Positions 24,234-33,317 of a stretch of 64,000 nucleotides of DNA are shown in pieces. Source of the DNA: Acidobacteriota bacterium (GTDB taxonomy: Bacteria; Acidobacteriota; Terriglobia; Acidiferrales; UBA7541). Both the position numbers and the translations under genes were made by a program. The notes below the pieces were generated by a model. It ran no database searches and had not been told where the DNA came from. It saw only the letters and a program-made list of their open reading frames with translations. The DNA lies in contig JAJYLB010000014.1 in assembly GCA_021788095.1 (NCBI GenBank), positions 19,878 to 83,877 of the forward strand. Reading direction: 5' to 3'. Each line of letters begins with the position of its first letter. The first letter of the stretch is position 1.

Positions 24234-25540
24234 ACGCTCCCCCGCGGAATAGGAATGGTCAAACTGATAAGAGTTCCATGGCCGCCAGATTGTATTTCGA
24301 GCTGGCCCCCCAACTGCTCCACACGCTCACGCATACCGGCGAGACCCACGCCCAGCCCGTTGCTCGATTTGTGGAGGATTGCCGCCGGCATGCCCTTTCC
24401 GCGATCTTCCACTTCCAGAGTGACCCGCTCCTGATCCCGGGAGACGCGGATGTGAGCCGTGGGACTGCCCGAGTGCCGGTGGATATTCGTCAGGCTTTCC
24501 TGGACGATTCGGAACAAGGTCGTCTCGATGTCCCTCGGCAGCCGGCCGACCGTAGGGGAAACCTGCAGATCCAGCAGGATCTTACTGCGCTGAGAGAAAC
24601 CGTCCCCAAACCAGCGCAGGGCGGAAGCCAATCCCCTCTCGTCCAGAAGAGGCGGGTGCAGCAGGTAGGAAATGGTGCGGATTTCTGTCGAGCATTCCTT
24701 GCACAACCCGAGGCTCTCCTCCAAAGCCCGCTGGGACGTCGAGCTGAGAGCCGGCGCGGACTCACGAACCATATTCAGGTTCATCGCCAAGGCCGCCAGG
24801 TTCTGGGCCGTGCTGTCATGCAATTCCCTGGCGATTCGGCGTCGCTCCTCGTCCTGCAGGTGCAGCAGGCGACCTGATTGCTGGCGCAGAGATTGCTCTG
24901 CCGCCCGTCGCCGCGTCATATCGCGCTGAATCAGCAAACCGGACGTCGCCACCAGCACGAAGGCAGCCAAGGCAGCCAACATGATGAAGAAATGAGTGCG
25001 CCGCGCATACTGTTCGAGTCCGCGGGAACGTGCTGCCAGAGTTCGTCCTTCTTGAACCTGAATTTCGTCCAGCGAGTTGTGGATCTGGATCATCAGCTGA
25101 TTTCCACGTTCAATCTCCCCTACGGCTGCCTTCTCCTCCGAAGCCTTGCCTCCGTACTGGCTGATGCCCTCCTGAAGCAAGGCCAGGCGCTTTCCGATGA
25201 GCGGCTCGAGCTCTTCGATCCTTTCTCGCTGCTCGGGGTTCTTTTGAATCAATCGGCGAAGCTCGTCGAGAGACTGCCGGGCGCGTGAGGAAGCCGCTTG
25301 GTAAGACAGGAGATAGGATTGTTTTCGGGTGAGCCCATAGGCGCGTTCAGCGCTCTCCGCCTCGGTCAACTGGGCAACAAGGGCATCCGTCCTTGTCATG
25401 ACCTGGTCGGAAGCCGCGACCCCGCGATTGGCGCTAATCAATCCTGCGGTGCTCCGGTACGAAACCACCCCCACTACGATCAGGATGAGCAGCGCTACCC
25501 CGAAACCCCAATACCTCTTTTCCCCCAAGGAGACTTGCAC
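24230..25540 (-). CDS. Membrane histidine kinase, CHASE3 sensor and NarX-type kinase
   Basis: A 436-residue kinase with a GTG start. TM1 is at residues 11-27, then a helical periplasmic CHASE3-like domain (about 40-180, with AERAYGLTRKQSYLLSY), TM2 about 183-205, HisKA_3 with phospho-acceptor His241 in RRRIARELHDSTAQN, and a HATPase_c domain with GLGVGLAGMRERVEQLGG. The cytoplasmic catalytic part belongs to the NarX/DegS subfamily that pairs with LuxR-type regulators, as found directly downstream. The signal is unknown. Confidence 0.92.
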   Translation of the reverse strand: MQVSLGEKRYWGFGVALLILIVVGVVSYRSTAGLISANRGVAASDQVMTRTDALVAQLTEAESAERAYGLTRKQSYLLSYQAASSRARQSLDELRRLIQKNPEQRERIEELEPLIGKRLALLQEGISQYGGKASEEKAAVGEIERGNQLMIQIHNSLDEIQVQEGRTLAARSRGLEQYARRTHFFIMLAALAAFVLVATSGLLIQRDMTRRRAAEQSLRQQSGRLLHLQDEERRRIARELHDSTAQNLAALAMNLNMVRESAPALSSTSQRALEESLGLCKECSTEIRTISYLLHPPLLDERGLASALRWFGDGFSQRSKILLDLQVSPTVGRLPRDIETTLFRIVQESLTNIHRHSGSPTAHIRVSRDQERVTLEVEDRGKGMPAAILHKSSNGLGVGLAGMRERVEQLGGQLEIQSGGHGTLISLTIPIPRGSV

Positions 25541-25888
25541 CGAACCTCTTGTCTCTCGCTGCTCTGGTGATCAGACGGGAAAGCCACGCCAGTCGTTCGC
25601 GCTCGCAATGCGCCGCCTGCAGGCAGAACTTGAACTTATTTTCCGCAGCATGCAATCCATTTGTCAAGTCCAGCCGGGCCAGCCGGGCTCCCTGGAACCC
25701 ATAAGAGCTGCGTGATGTTTCGCGCCCGTCTATCGCGTGTTGTTCGGTGTGGCCTGTTCGCATCCCTAAGGGGCTCTGGGGGTTTTGGGCGGGTCGAACT
25801 TGGGGTTCCGCAGGATTGTGGTTCGAGCCCGCTCGAAGCACAGTTTGCATAGACGGACCATAAAGCGGATTAACACGAAGGAGGTTCG
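25541..25888. other. Divergent gap between the kinase and HtrA genes
   Basis: No gene or clear promoter is recognised in these 348 bases apart from the HtrA RBS (gaaggaggttcg, 25879-25888). The gap presumably carries the divergent promoters for the kinase and htrA units. Confidence 0.5.
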
Positions 25889-27397
25889 ATGCGAATCAAG
25901 CAGATTCAAGTGGGCCGGACGGAGGCCATTGCATTTCTCGTTCTTGCACTTGGGCTCGGCGCCGCTCTGCCGACGTTGCTGCGTGCCAAGACCAAGGCCG
26001 CCGGCGAGGCAGGCCGTACGGTCAGACTCGAAGTGGCGCGCGACAGTTCGCCGGCAACGCCTCAAGTTTCATTTGCTTCCGGATTTGCTCCGGTCGTGAA
26101 AGAGGTCCTGCCGGCCGTTGTGAATATCTCCACGACGAAAATCGTGCGCGTCCGGAAAACAGAGGAATTCGCCCCCCTTGGCACAGACTCGTTCTGGCAT
26201 CAGTTTTTCGGCGGCGAGTTCGGCCCAGAATTTCAGACCCCTCGCAAGCAACGGGAATACGCCTTGGGCTCCGGCGTCATCGTGAGCCCGGATGGGTATA
26301 TCCTCACCAACAATCACGTCGTCTCGCGCGCGATCAACGTCCAGGTTTCAACCAGCGGCGGCCGGCCGTACAAGGCCCAGGTCATCGGCACCGACCCCAA
26401 GACCGACATCGCTGTCCTGAAAATCGACGCCACCAACCTTCCTGTTCTGCCTTTGGGCAACTCGTCCAAGGTGCAAGTCGGGGATTTCGTGCTCGCGGTC
26501 GGCGACCCGTTCGGCGTGGGAAAGACTGTGACGATGGGCATCGTTAGCGCCACCGGCCGAGGCGATCTCGGCATCGAGCACTACGAGGACTTCATCCAGA
26601 CCGATGCCGCCGTCAACCCGGGCAATTCCGGCGGCGCCCTGGTCAACGTGCGCGGCGACCTGATCGGCATCAATACCGCAATCCTCTCCAGTTCCGGCGG
26701 AAACAACGGCATCGGCTTCGCCATCCCGATCAACCTGGCCCGCAACGTCATGGAGCAGATCCTGAGCCACGGTCGTGTCATTCGCAGCTACCTGGGCGTC
26801 GGAATCCAGGGCGTCACGCCCCATCTTGCCAAGGCCTTCGGTCTATCTGAAGTTCGCGGGGCGCTTGTCGACCGGGTCAGCCCTGGCAGCCCGGCGGCGC
26901 AAGCCGGAATCCGGACGGGCGACGCCATTCTGACGATGAATGGCCAGCCGATCCGAGACGTCGACGAGCTCGGTCTGCGGGTCTCCGAGAGCACGCCCGG
27001 TACGACGGTACATCTCGGAATCCTACGTGGTGGAAAAATGCAGGACGTCGCCGTAAAGCTCGCTGAGCAGCCTCAGTCCTCAGAAGCATCGAGAGTTTCG
27101 CAGCAGTCGACCGCGGCGCTCTCGGGGGTACAGGTCCAGGACCTGACCCCAGCGATCGCGCAGGAGCTCGGGCTTTCATCCCCTACGCTTGGCGTCGTGG
27201 TCGCCAGCGTCGACCAGGGCAGCGCGGCCTACTATGCCGGGCTCGAGCGCGGCGACGTAATCCAGGACGTGAATCACCAACCCGTGAGCAACCTTGCGGA
27301 ATACAACCAAGCCACGGCTCACCTGGGAAAGCAAGCCGTTCTGTTGTTGGTCAACCGCGGAGGCGCAACGTTCTTCACCGTCGTTGAGCCGCATTGA
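25889..27397 (+). CDS. degP: HtrA/DegP-family periplasmic serine protease
   Basis: A 502-residue Do-type protease for quality control of envelope proteins. N-terminal signal or anchor helix (residues 10-31), trypsin-like domain with His143 (LTNNHVV), Asp173 (KTDIAVLK) and Ser247 (NPGNSGGAL). Two PDZ domains follow (about 285-375, with YLGVGIQGVTP; and 400-500, with TLGVVVASVDQGSAAYYAG). RBS gaaggagg. Family and triad are complete. Its position next to a two-component system and several exported proteins suggests an envelope-stress module. Confidence 0.94.
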   Translation: MRIKQIQVGRTEAIAFLVLALGLGAALPTLLRAKTKAAGEAGRTVRLEVARDSSPATPQVSFASGFAPVVKEVLPAVVNISTTKIVRVRKTEEFAPLGTDSFWHQFFGGEFGPEFQTPRKQREYALGSGVIVSPDGYILTNNHVVSRAINVQVSTSGGRPYKAQVIGTDPKTDIAVLKIDATNLPVLPLGNSSKVQVGDFVLAVGDPFGVGKTVTMGIVSATGRGDLGIEHYEDFIQTDAAVNPGNSGGALVNVRGDLIGINTAILSSSGGNNGIGFAIPINLARNVMEQILSHGRVIRSYLGVGIQGVTPHLAKAFGLSEVRGALVDRVSPGSPAAQAGIRTGDAILTMNGQPIRDVDELGLRVSESTPGTTVHLGILRGGKMQDVAVKLAEQPQSSEASRVSQQSTAALSGVQVQDLTPAIAQELGLSSPTLGVVVASVDQGSAAYYAGLERGDVIQDVNHQPVSNLAEYNQATAHLGKQAVLLLVNRGGATFFTVVEPH

Positions 27398-27703
27398 CGC
27401 ATCGAAAGCAGAAGTCAGGCAGCGCGCCGGAAAGCCGGAAGGAGAGCCCGGAATCCGGCGCGCCTCCGCACTGCTTCCATTACGGGGTGACGAGGACGGC
27501 TGTTGTCGGGAATTATGACTCCCCTGCTTAGTAAGACCTTCGGCTGTCCGCGGGCGCAAAGGCAAACACCATTCGCTGCTGCTTCACTCCTCCCCAATGG
27601 GCTGCCGACGTTTTCCCGCCGCGCAAGCCTTTTGCGATGCACCCGTTTCTACGCGCACCCGATCCTCCCGAGCCTTCCCGAGCAAAGGGCAAGGGTGAAC
27701 GCA
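27398..27703. other. Gap after htrA
   Basis: No gene is recognised. Short frames exist in both strands but lack start signals and family features. Confidence 0.5.
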
Positions 27704-27870
27704 CTAGGACCTGTTAGAGGGTCGCGCTCTTGGAAATAGTTGTTCCGCTCGATGGCAGACCGCGTGCGTTCCTGCGAGCATGGAAATGCAGCGAGAGACC
27801 GCTCATTCGATCCACCTCGCCCGGTGAGGAGGCCAATGGAAACGAAGTGGACATGGAAAGGAGAAATGCG
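27704..27870 (+). promoter_or_regulatory. Conserved promoter/leader block, copy A (BON-protein gene)
   Basis: CTAGGACctgTTAGAGGGTCGCGC is followed, exactly 39 bp after its first base, by TTCCGCTCGATGG at 27743. The same two blocks with the same 39-bp spacing precede the genes at 31605 and 33318. The leader between TTCCGCTCGATGG and the ATG is 128 nt here and ends in an aaaggag RBS. Confidence 0.7.
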
Positions 27871-28470
27871 ATGGAAGCCATAATCAAAGACGTCAGGTTT
27901 CGCAGGACCAGTAAAAAGATTCCGATCGTTGCCGGCCTGCTGGTGTTGGCGGCCGCAATGATGAACGGCCAAGCAGCTATGGCTATGCCCGAAGTTCCGG
28001 ACCCTGGAAGCCAGGCCGGGTACGCGGCGCCGCTGAGCAAGGAAGTCTATGGCCGGCTGGTCACCATCCCCTGGTACAGCGTCTTCGACAATCTGGAATA
28101 CTCGATTCAGGGCCGTACCGTGACGGTCAGCGGTCAGGTCGTTTTCCCTCTGACGAGATCTTCGGTGGCGAACTCACTCGAGGGAATTCCCGGAGCGACG
28201 CGCATTGTCAACAACGTCACTGAACTGCCATACAGTCCCTTCGACAATCAGGTTCGCCGGGCGGAATACCGCGCGCTCTTCACGTACAATTCGCCGCTCT
28301 TCCAGTATTCGCTCGGCGTCACTCCGCAGATTCACATTATCGTGGATAACGGCCACGTCACTCTGGTTGGGGCTGTGAGCAGCAAAATGGATCGGCGAAT
28401 CGCCGACATGCGAGCGCTTTCGGTGCCGGACGTATTCTCAGTGACAAACGATCTGCAGGTTGAGCGGTAA
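27871..28470 (+). CDS. Exported BON-domain protein
   Basis: A 199-residue protein (an ATG at 27853 is the alternative). A signal peptide with hydrophobic core VAGLLVLAAAMMNGQAAMA ends near residue 35. The body has two beta-alpha-beta BON-like units: VFDNLEYSIQGRTVTVSGQV, and IIVDNGHVTLVGAVSSKMDRR with DVFSVTNDLQV. BON proteins bind phospholipid at the envelope, often in osmotic stress (OsmY). The gene is led by the conserved block A and is followed 37 bp later by a FecR-domain gene. Confidence 0.85.
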   Translation: MEAIIKDVRFRRTSKKIPIVAGLLVLAAAMMNGQAAMAMPEVPDPGSQAGYAAPLSKEVYGRLVTIPWYSVFDNLEYSIQGRTVTVSGQVVFPLTRSSVANSLEGIPGATRIVNNVTELPYSPFDNQVRRAEYRALFTYNSPLFQYSLGVTPQIHIIVDNGHVTLVGAVSSKMDRRIADMRALSVPDVFSVTNDLQVER

Positions 28471-28507
28471 CGATCGGTGAAAAGAGAGAAAGTTTGAGGT
28501 GACTCTA

Positions 28508-29359
28508 ATGAGGACATTATGGAGCAATAGTTGGTTGGTGATGGCTTTCATGCTGGGAGCAGCCCCGGTGGCGATCGCAGCGCCAGCCCGGATGCCCAGA
28601 CCCGGCTCGCTCAACAGCGTGCAAGGCCAAGTGAAACTCAATGGACACTCGGCGTGGCCTTCGCAGAGCGAGGCCGTCCGGATGCCTGAAGTGATCGAGA
28701 CGCGGCGTGGAAGAGCGGAGTTGCTGTTGACTCCCGGTTCTTTCTTGCGAATTGGCGATGACTCCGAAGCTCGGATCGTTGCCCGAAGCCTCGCGAATAC
28801 GACCGTGAAGGTGGCCCGGGGCACAGCGTTGTTGGATGCACGAGCCGACTTCAAACATGACCTGACCATCCTCATGGACGGTACGAGAACAAGAATCGAA
28901 AAGAAGGGTGTTTACGGCTTCAATGCAAGTCAGCAGACGATCAGCGTCCTGGGCGGGAAAGCTAAAGTTTACCAAGGAGATTCCCATGTGACGCTAAAAG
29001 GCAAGCGCCAACTCCAAATCGCCAGCCAAACCCCGCTCGAAATCAACAGGCTCAACGTTCGCGCCTTCAAGTCCAGCTCGCTCTACCGATGGAACAAAGT
29101 CAGAAGCAAATATGAATCCAAGGCCAAGAAGAGCGTGCAGGAAGCGATTGCGCAATCCGGCCATTGGTATGGACCGGGGTGGTACTGGTCGCGTTTTTGG
29201 GGCTTCTACACCTACGTTCCTTCACCCGGAGGAATGTATTACTACAGCCCGTATTACCCGTACTACGGCTCCTACGCCGGCCCAGCCTGGGGCGATTGGG
29301 ACGGGGACGGGGGCTGGGGCTGGGGTGGTTGGGGCGGGGATGACGACGACGGCGGCTAG
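28508..29359 (+). CDS. Exported FecR-domain protein with Tyr/Gly/Asp-rich tail
   Basis: A 283-residue protein with a signal peptide (LVMAFMLGAAPVAIAAPA). The FecR-like domain (about residues 40-180) has VQGQVKLNG, RRGRAELLLTPGSFLRIGDDSEARI and TVKVARGTALLD. The last ~60 residues are Tyr/Trp/Gly/Pro-rich (GWYWSRFWGFYTYV) and end in a run of Gly and Asp. It lacks the anti-sigma N-terminus of classical FecR, so it is probably a structural envelope protein. RBS gaggtg. Likely co-transcribed with the BON gene. Confidence 0.82.
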   Translation: MRTLWSNSWLVMAFMLGAAPVAIAAPARMPRPGSLNSVQGQVKLNGHSAWPSQSEAVRMPEVIETRRGRAELLLTPGSFLRIGDDSEARIVARSLANTTVKVARGTALLDARADFKHDLTILMDGTRTRIEKKGVYGFNASQQTISVLGGKAKVYQGDSHVTLKGKRQLQIASQTPLEINRLNVRAFKSSSLYRWNKVRSKYESKAKKSVQEAIAQSGHWYGPGWYWSRFWGFYTYVPSPGGMYYYSPYYPYYGSYAGPAWGDWDGDGGWGWGGWGGDDDDGG

Positions 29360-29548
29360 TTCTCGCGCCAGCCTCTTTGCTAGTAACGGTGCCCCCTTCG
29401 GCGAACCGATGAGGTTCGCCGAAGGATTTTGGCGTTCAAGTTCAAGGCGCCTTACCTTCGTGCCGAGCCTAGCGAAGCATCCCATTCGCACGCCAAGGCC
29501 AACCCGAAACGAACTCTGTGCGCCTATGACGCAGGGGGAGCCCTTAAC

Positions 29549-29722
29549 CTACTTCCCCGCTTTCGAAACGGGAGCGTGTTTTTCCGGATTTATCTTATGG
29601 GCGTCAAACAGTCCCGACCTGCGGTTGTAGCGGATGGCCGCGCTCGCCACGACGAAGGCCGCCGCAACAGCCACCAGAAGGATGATGGTACGGATCAGAT
29701 GTCTCGAACGTCCGTGCTTCAC
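29549..29722 (-). CDS. Small 57-aa single-pass membrane protein
   Basis: GTG start at 29722 with RBS agggggaatt; the protein begins VKHGRSRHLIRT, then the transmembrane helix IILLVAVAAAFVVASAAI, then a basic and polar tail ending HAPVSKAGK. It begins 9 bp after the stop of the ferric-reductase-like gene in the same direction, so it is probably co-transcribed and may be a small accessory or assembly subunit. No family is recognised. It is well below usual length cut-offs. Confidence 0.6.
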   Translation of the reverse strand: MKHGRSRHLIRTIILLVAVAAAFVVASAAIRYNRRSGLFDAHKINPEKHAPVSKAGK

Positions 29723-29731
29723 AATTCCCCC

Positions 29732-31057
29732 TCAAAGCGAGAATGTTTCGTCATGGATGTGCTCCGCGGGGATCCCCAGCCCCTCGAGTGCGGGCATCAC
29801 GATCCTGGCCATGGGCGGCGGACAGCAGACATAGGCCCCCCTTGTGATCCCGTTCTGCGGCGCCAGGTATTTTGCGATGGCGCCCTTGCCAATGCGGCCC
29901 CGTTCGCCCTTCCAGTCCTTGCCGACGCCGGTCAGGAAGAGCACGGTCTTCAACTCCGGTGCACCGGATTGGGCGATCTGCTCCAGCTCCTCGCGCCCCA
30001 CAAATTCCCCTTCGGTCCGGTTGCTCCACAGGAGAAGCACCTTCTTGCGCGCCTGTGTATCGTGCATGTGGCGCAGCATGGCAAGGAAGGGAGTAATGCC
30101 GATGCCGCCACAGATGAACACCAAGTCGTCTTCCTCGGGATAAAAGACGTAGGAAAAACGCCCATAGGGTCCGTCGACGTCCGCGTTGTCCCCCACCTGC
30201 GTCTGGCCGATGCTGGAAGTGAAGTCGCCAACTTCTTTGATGGTGGAAGCGATGCCGGGCCGCGTGGGCGTCGAGGAGATGGTCCAGTGGTGCTCCTCCA
30301 CCGGCAGGCCGCGGCCCCGCCGGAAGGTGATGTACTGGAACTGTCCGGGCGCGTAAGGGGAAACGGTCCGTCCGGCCGGCGGCGCAAGTTGGATCGTCCA
30401 CACCCTCGGCGCGTCTTGCCGGACCGCGGTCACTCTATAAGCGTTGCGCTTCAGCCTGGCCGGCCGCAACGCCTTGTGGAAGAGATAGACCGTCACTGCG
30501 GCGGCCAAAGCAACCGCCCAATAAACCCGCAGTGCCGCGGCCGTCAGGTCGCCGCCAATCTTGAAGCTGTGCGCGAACCCGAGCGCCAGGATCGCCACAA
30601 AAAGCGCGTTGTGCAGCTTTCGCCAGGATTCGAACTCGATGTTCAGCTTGCGCCGCCACAGGCTGGTGACCTCCGTCGAAACCAGCGCCAGCAGGGCCAG
30701 CCGCCCCAGCCATACGGGCCATTGGACGTGGAGCGAGTCCAGCAGATACCAACGCCCGCTGCCCCAGGAGATCAGCGTGATGTGCAGAACGATTAGGCAC
30801 AGCGCAATCACTCCCGCGGCCTTGTGGTAGCGGAAAATCATGTCCAGGCCGAAAGGCCGCTCTATCCACTTGATGCGCGCCGCTAGAGCCGCCTGCAGGG
30901 CAATGATGACGAACGCCACCAGAGCGCAGTTCTTTCCAAGCTGATGGATAAAGCCGTCGTCTGTGTGGGAACGGACCAGCGTCAGCAGAATCAGCGCAAA
31001 AACCGTAATGAAAAGGTACAGGAAAACGCGAACCACGCCACTGCTGTAATTGGTCAT
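29732..31057 (-). CDS. Ferric-reductase-like transmembrane NAD(P)H:flavin oxidoreductase
   Basis: A 441-residue protein starting MTNYSSGVVRVFLYLF. Six helices in the N-terminal ferric_reduct-like domain (about residues 10-210) have His in FRYHKAAGVI, VLHITLISWG, WRKLHNALF and GFAHSFKI, suggesting heme ligation. A FAD-binding domain (SPYAPGQFQYITF, HHWTISSTP, DGPYGRFSY) and an NAD-binding domain (FICGGIGITPFLAMLRH, VYVCCPPPM-type end) follow. The architecture is that of ferredoxin-NADP-reductase/NOX-like oxidoreductases. The electron acceptor (ferric iron, oxygen or other) is unknown. Confidence 0.87.
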   Translation of the reverse strand: MTNYSSGVVRVFLYLFITVFALILLTLVRSHTDDGFIHQLGKNCALVAFVIIALQAALAARIKWIERPFGLDMIFRYHKAAGVIALCLIVLHITLISWGSGRWYLLDSLHVQWPVWLGRLALLALVSTEVTSLWRRKLNIEFESWRKLHNALFVAILALGFAHSFKIGGDLTAAALRVYWAVALAAAVTVYLFHKALRPARLKRNAYRVTAVRQDAPRVWTIQLAPPAGRTVSPYAPGQFQYITFRRGRGLPVEEHHWTISSTPTRPGIASTIKEVGDFTSSIGQTQVGDNADVDGPYGRFSYVFYPEEDDLVFICGGIGITPFLAMLRHMHDTQARKKVLLLWSNRTEGEFVGREELEQIAQSGAPELKTVLFLTGVGKDWKGERGRIGKGAIAKYLAPQNGITRGAYVCCPPPMARIVMPALEGLGIPAEHIHDETFSL

Positions 31058-31470
31058 CGGCTTGGGCGGCAGCCGCCGGCTCGGGTGGAGCTTCGCTCCG
31101 CTCAAGATAATCTCGAGTATACACCACGAGGTCTTCGCCAAGGCGCAGCTCCCCGATTGGCGGCGTCATTACGGCCAAGGCATCGGGGCCGGATGAAGCG
31201 TCAAACATCACCACCCATTTCTTTGCGTGGTCCCCCGCCTGTTTTTGACCCTTCGCCTCCCGCGCACCCTTTCCCTGGAAGCGCGACTACCGTCCAGAAA
31301 CAGATCGCTATGGTTCGGTCACCCACAGTCGTTTAGCTCGCTCAAGGACGCTCTCCACATCTTCAGGCGAACGATCTGGTACTTGCAGGCCCGCAGCAAC
31401 CGCCAACGGGTCGACGGATGCGGATAGCTAATCTGCAAGTCCCGCCGAGGGGTGCTACTTGCCAGCTTCC
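31058..31470. other. Gap with a possible coding fragment
   Basis: On the minus strand about 31308-31430 reads SVDPLAVAAGLQVPDRSPED then VESVLERAKRLWVTEP and a TAG stop, a protein-like tail with no visible start. A second short minus-strand frame starts at 31214 (MFDASSGPDALAVMTPPIGE) and runs into the reductase gene in another frame. Neither is a complete gene. Confidence 0.3.
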
Positions 31471-31604
31471 TTAGGACGAACTAGGGTGCGGGGCCTGCCC
31501 AGGTAATGATTCCGCTCGATGGTGGATTGCGCCCGTTCGTCTGATCATGGACGTGCCGAGAAAGACCACCGGGTCGACCTCGAGCAATGAGGAGGTCAAT
31601 GACA
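31471..31604 (+). promoter_or_regulatory. Conserved promoter/leader block, copy B
   Basis: TTAGGACgaaCTAGGGTGCGGGGC, then TTCCGCTCGATGG at 31510, again 39 bp after the first base. The leader from that word to the ATG at 31605 is 95 nt, the same as in copy C, and contains aggagg at the RBS. Upstream CTTGCCAGCTTCC is also shared with copy C. Confidence 0.75.
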
Positions 31605-32144
31605 ATGAAAAGATGGAAAGTATTTGTGACGATGCTTTGTTTGCCTCTCGTCTGGGTAGCTCTTCAGGGGACAGCCAGGGCTGGTGAATGGACGCAATCT
31701 ACATTCTTCACGTTCAGCGAGCCCGTCGAAATTCCCGGCAGGGTGCTTCCCGCGGGCTCCTACTTGTTCAAGTTGATGTCTGGGGCTACGAATCGGAACG
31801 CGGTTGAAATTTTCAGTAAGAACCAGACGCGTTCCTATGGCACGTTCCTCACGATTCCCGACCGCCGGATGCATCCCACCGGCAAACCGGTGATCCGGCT
31901 GGAGGAGCGTTCGGCGGATTCGCCGGAAGCTATTCACGCCTGGTTCTACCCCGGAAGTTACTACGGCCATGAATTCGTCTACCCGAGGGTTCAACACCGC
32001 GGGATGGTCGAAGCCTCCGGGCGGCAAGCGTCGGCCGATTCGACGGGGCTGGCCGCAGACGTCCTCGGGGCAACAAAATCAGTGGCCGGGGCGGTCGCTT
32101 CTGGCACGCGAGACACTCTGCACTTCCTCGCAAAGTCCACCTGA
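31605..32144 (+). CDS. Exported hypothetical protein (signal-peptide twin of the SYLF gene)
   Basis: A 179-residue protein. The signal peptide MKRWKVFVTMLCLPLVWVAL resembles that of the SYLF-like gene at 33318 (MKRWKGLMILLCFPPGVVGL), so the leader and signal appear duplicated. The mature part begins WTQSTFFTFSEPVEIPG, then VLPAGSYLFKL and a beta-rich domain seen in acidobacterial exported proteins. The C-terminal Ala/Ser/Thr-rich helix is low complexity. The ATG at 31599 is an alternative start. Function unknown. Confidence 0.78.
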   Translation: MKRWKVFVTMLCLPLVWVALQGTARAGEWTQSTFFTFSEPVEIPGRVLPAGSYLFKLMSGATNRNAVEIFSKNQTRSYGTFLTIPDRRMHPTGKPVIRLEERSADSPEAIHAWFYPGSYYGHEFVYPRVQHRGMVEASGRQASADSTGLAADVLGATKSVAGAVASGTRDTLHFLAKST

Positions 32145-32370
32145 GGCGGCCAGTGGCCAGGACGCAGATTCCGGCTGGAGTTGGAGTCGTCCGTGCAATC
32201 GCCCCAGCGCCCCAGCCGGAACCTCCCGGCGACCCCGCGCGGAAAGCGAGAAGAGCAACCTGCTCTATACGCACATCACGCCAGAAACCGTCTCACGTGT
32301 ATCTGGCAAGAGCCCAGACCACGAAGGAAAAGAGATAAAACCGAGCAGTTGCAAAAGGAGGACAGGCAAG

Positions 32371-32760
32371 ATGAAAAGGCTCGACAAATTGTTTCCCGGA
32401 ATTCTTGTTCCGATGTTGTTCCTGTTCGCGGGTCTCGCTTCCGCTCAAACGGTCCCGCAAAGAGAAGGACCTCCGTCCCAACCCGAGCGGGCAATAACAG
32501 CCGACCCAGGATTCGGAAAGCCGACGAACCTGCGCGGATCGCTCTGGATGGTAGACGGTAGGCGAAACCTCGTTGTAGTGATGACATCCAACGGCATTCC
32601 ATTCGATTTCCAGGTCACGCGGAAGACGCGGATTGATGTGAACGGCGCGACCGCGACATTCGCGGAATTGACGGGCCAAATCCACAACCACGTGCTCGTG
32701 AATTTTATGCCGGAGCCCATCGGCGACATTGCCCGGTCAATCGAAGTGGCTGGAACTTGA
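32371..32760 (+). CDS. Small exported hypothetical protein
   Basis: A 129-residue protein with RBS aaaaggagg and signal peptide (MKRLDKLFPGILVPMLFLFA, cleavage near GLASAQ). The mature part is a beta-rich domain with NLVVVMTSNGIPFDFQV and TRIDVNGATATFAEL, which resembles secreted OB-like or DUF-type modules, but I do not recognise it. It does not carry the conserved leader block of its neighbours. Confidence 0.7.
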   Translation: MKRLDKLFPGILVPMLFLFAGLASAQTVPQREGPPSQPERAITADPGFGKPTNLRGSLWMVDGRRNLVVVMTSNGIPFDFQVTRKTRIDVNGATATFAELTGQIHNHVLVNFMPEPIGDIARSIEVAGT

Positions 32761-33183
32761 GGGTCAGCCGACTTGCTGTTCGCGGAATGGCATGTGCCTT
32801 ACGCCGCAGCCGCTGCGACCATTTGACTATCCGAGGTTCGCACCAAGCGTGCCCCGTTGCTTGCTCCACCAGCCAGACCCCCGAAGGAGGCGCACGAGGA
32901 TGGGAGTTTCCGGGGGAAAAACCTGGCTTTTGGCCATCATTCACGGCCTTGCCTTGAGCGGGCGAATTTCTCCGGGCACAACGCCCCCTGTTCTGAACGG
33001 AGCGCAATTGCTTCCATAAGCGAATCACTTCAATCAGCCGCGTGCGCCCGTTCAACCCTCCCAGTCATGCGTGGCTGATCTCCAGCGTAACGAGTGCGTC
33101 CATTCGGGCGCTCCGTCAGCGTGCCGAAGGATGCGGATGGCCTGCCAGCAGGGCCTGTCAAGGGGCGCTGCTTGCCAGCTTCC
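32761..33183. other. Gap before the SYLF-like gene
   Basis: No gene is recognised in these 423 bases. It ends in CTTGCCAGCTTCC, which begins the conserved block shared with copy B. Confidence 0.5.
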
Positions 33184-33317
33184 CTAGGGCTAATTAGGGT
33201 GCGGCGCTTCCTCAAACAGTGGTTCCGCTCGATGGTGGAACACGGCTGGTCCGCCGATTATGGGAATGCCGAGACAGACCGCCTGATCAACCTCGGACAA
33301 TGGGAAGGTCAAGGACA
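33184..33317 (+). promoter_or_regulatory. Conserved promoter/leader block, copy C (SYLF-like gene)
   Basis: CTAGGGCtaaTTAGGGTGCGGCGC, then TTCCGCTCGATGG at 33223 (39-bp spacing), 95 nt to the ATG, and a final GGACAATGAAAAGATGG stretch shared with copy B. The ribosome-binding site is ggtcaagg, weaker than in copy B. Confidence 0.75.

Noticed and set aside
31058..31330. Minus-strand frame from 31214 with a protein-like N-terminus
   Set aside because: Merges into the ferric-reductase gene in a different frame; no complete gene can be built without a frameshift.
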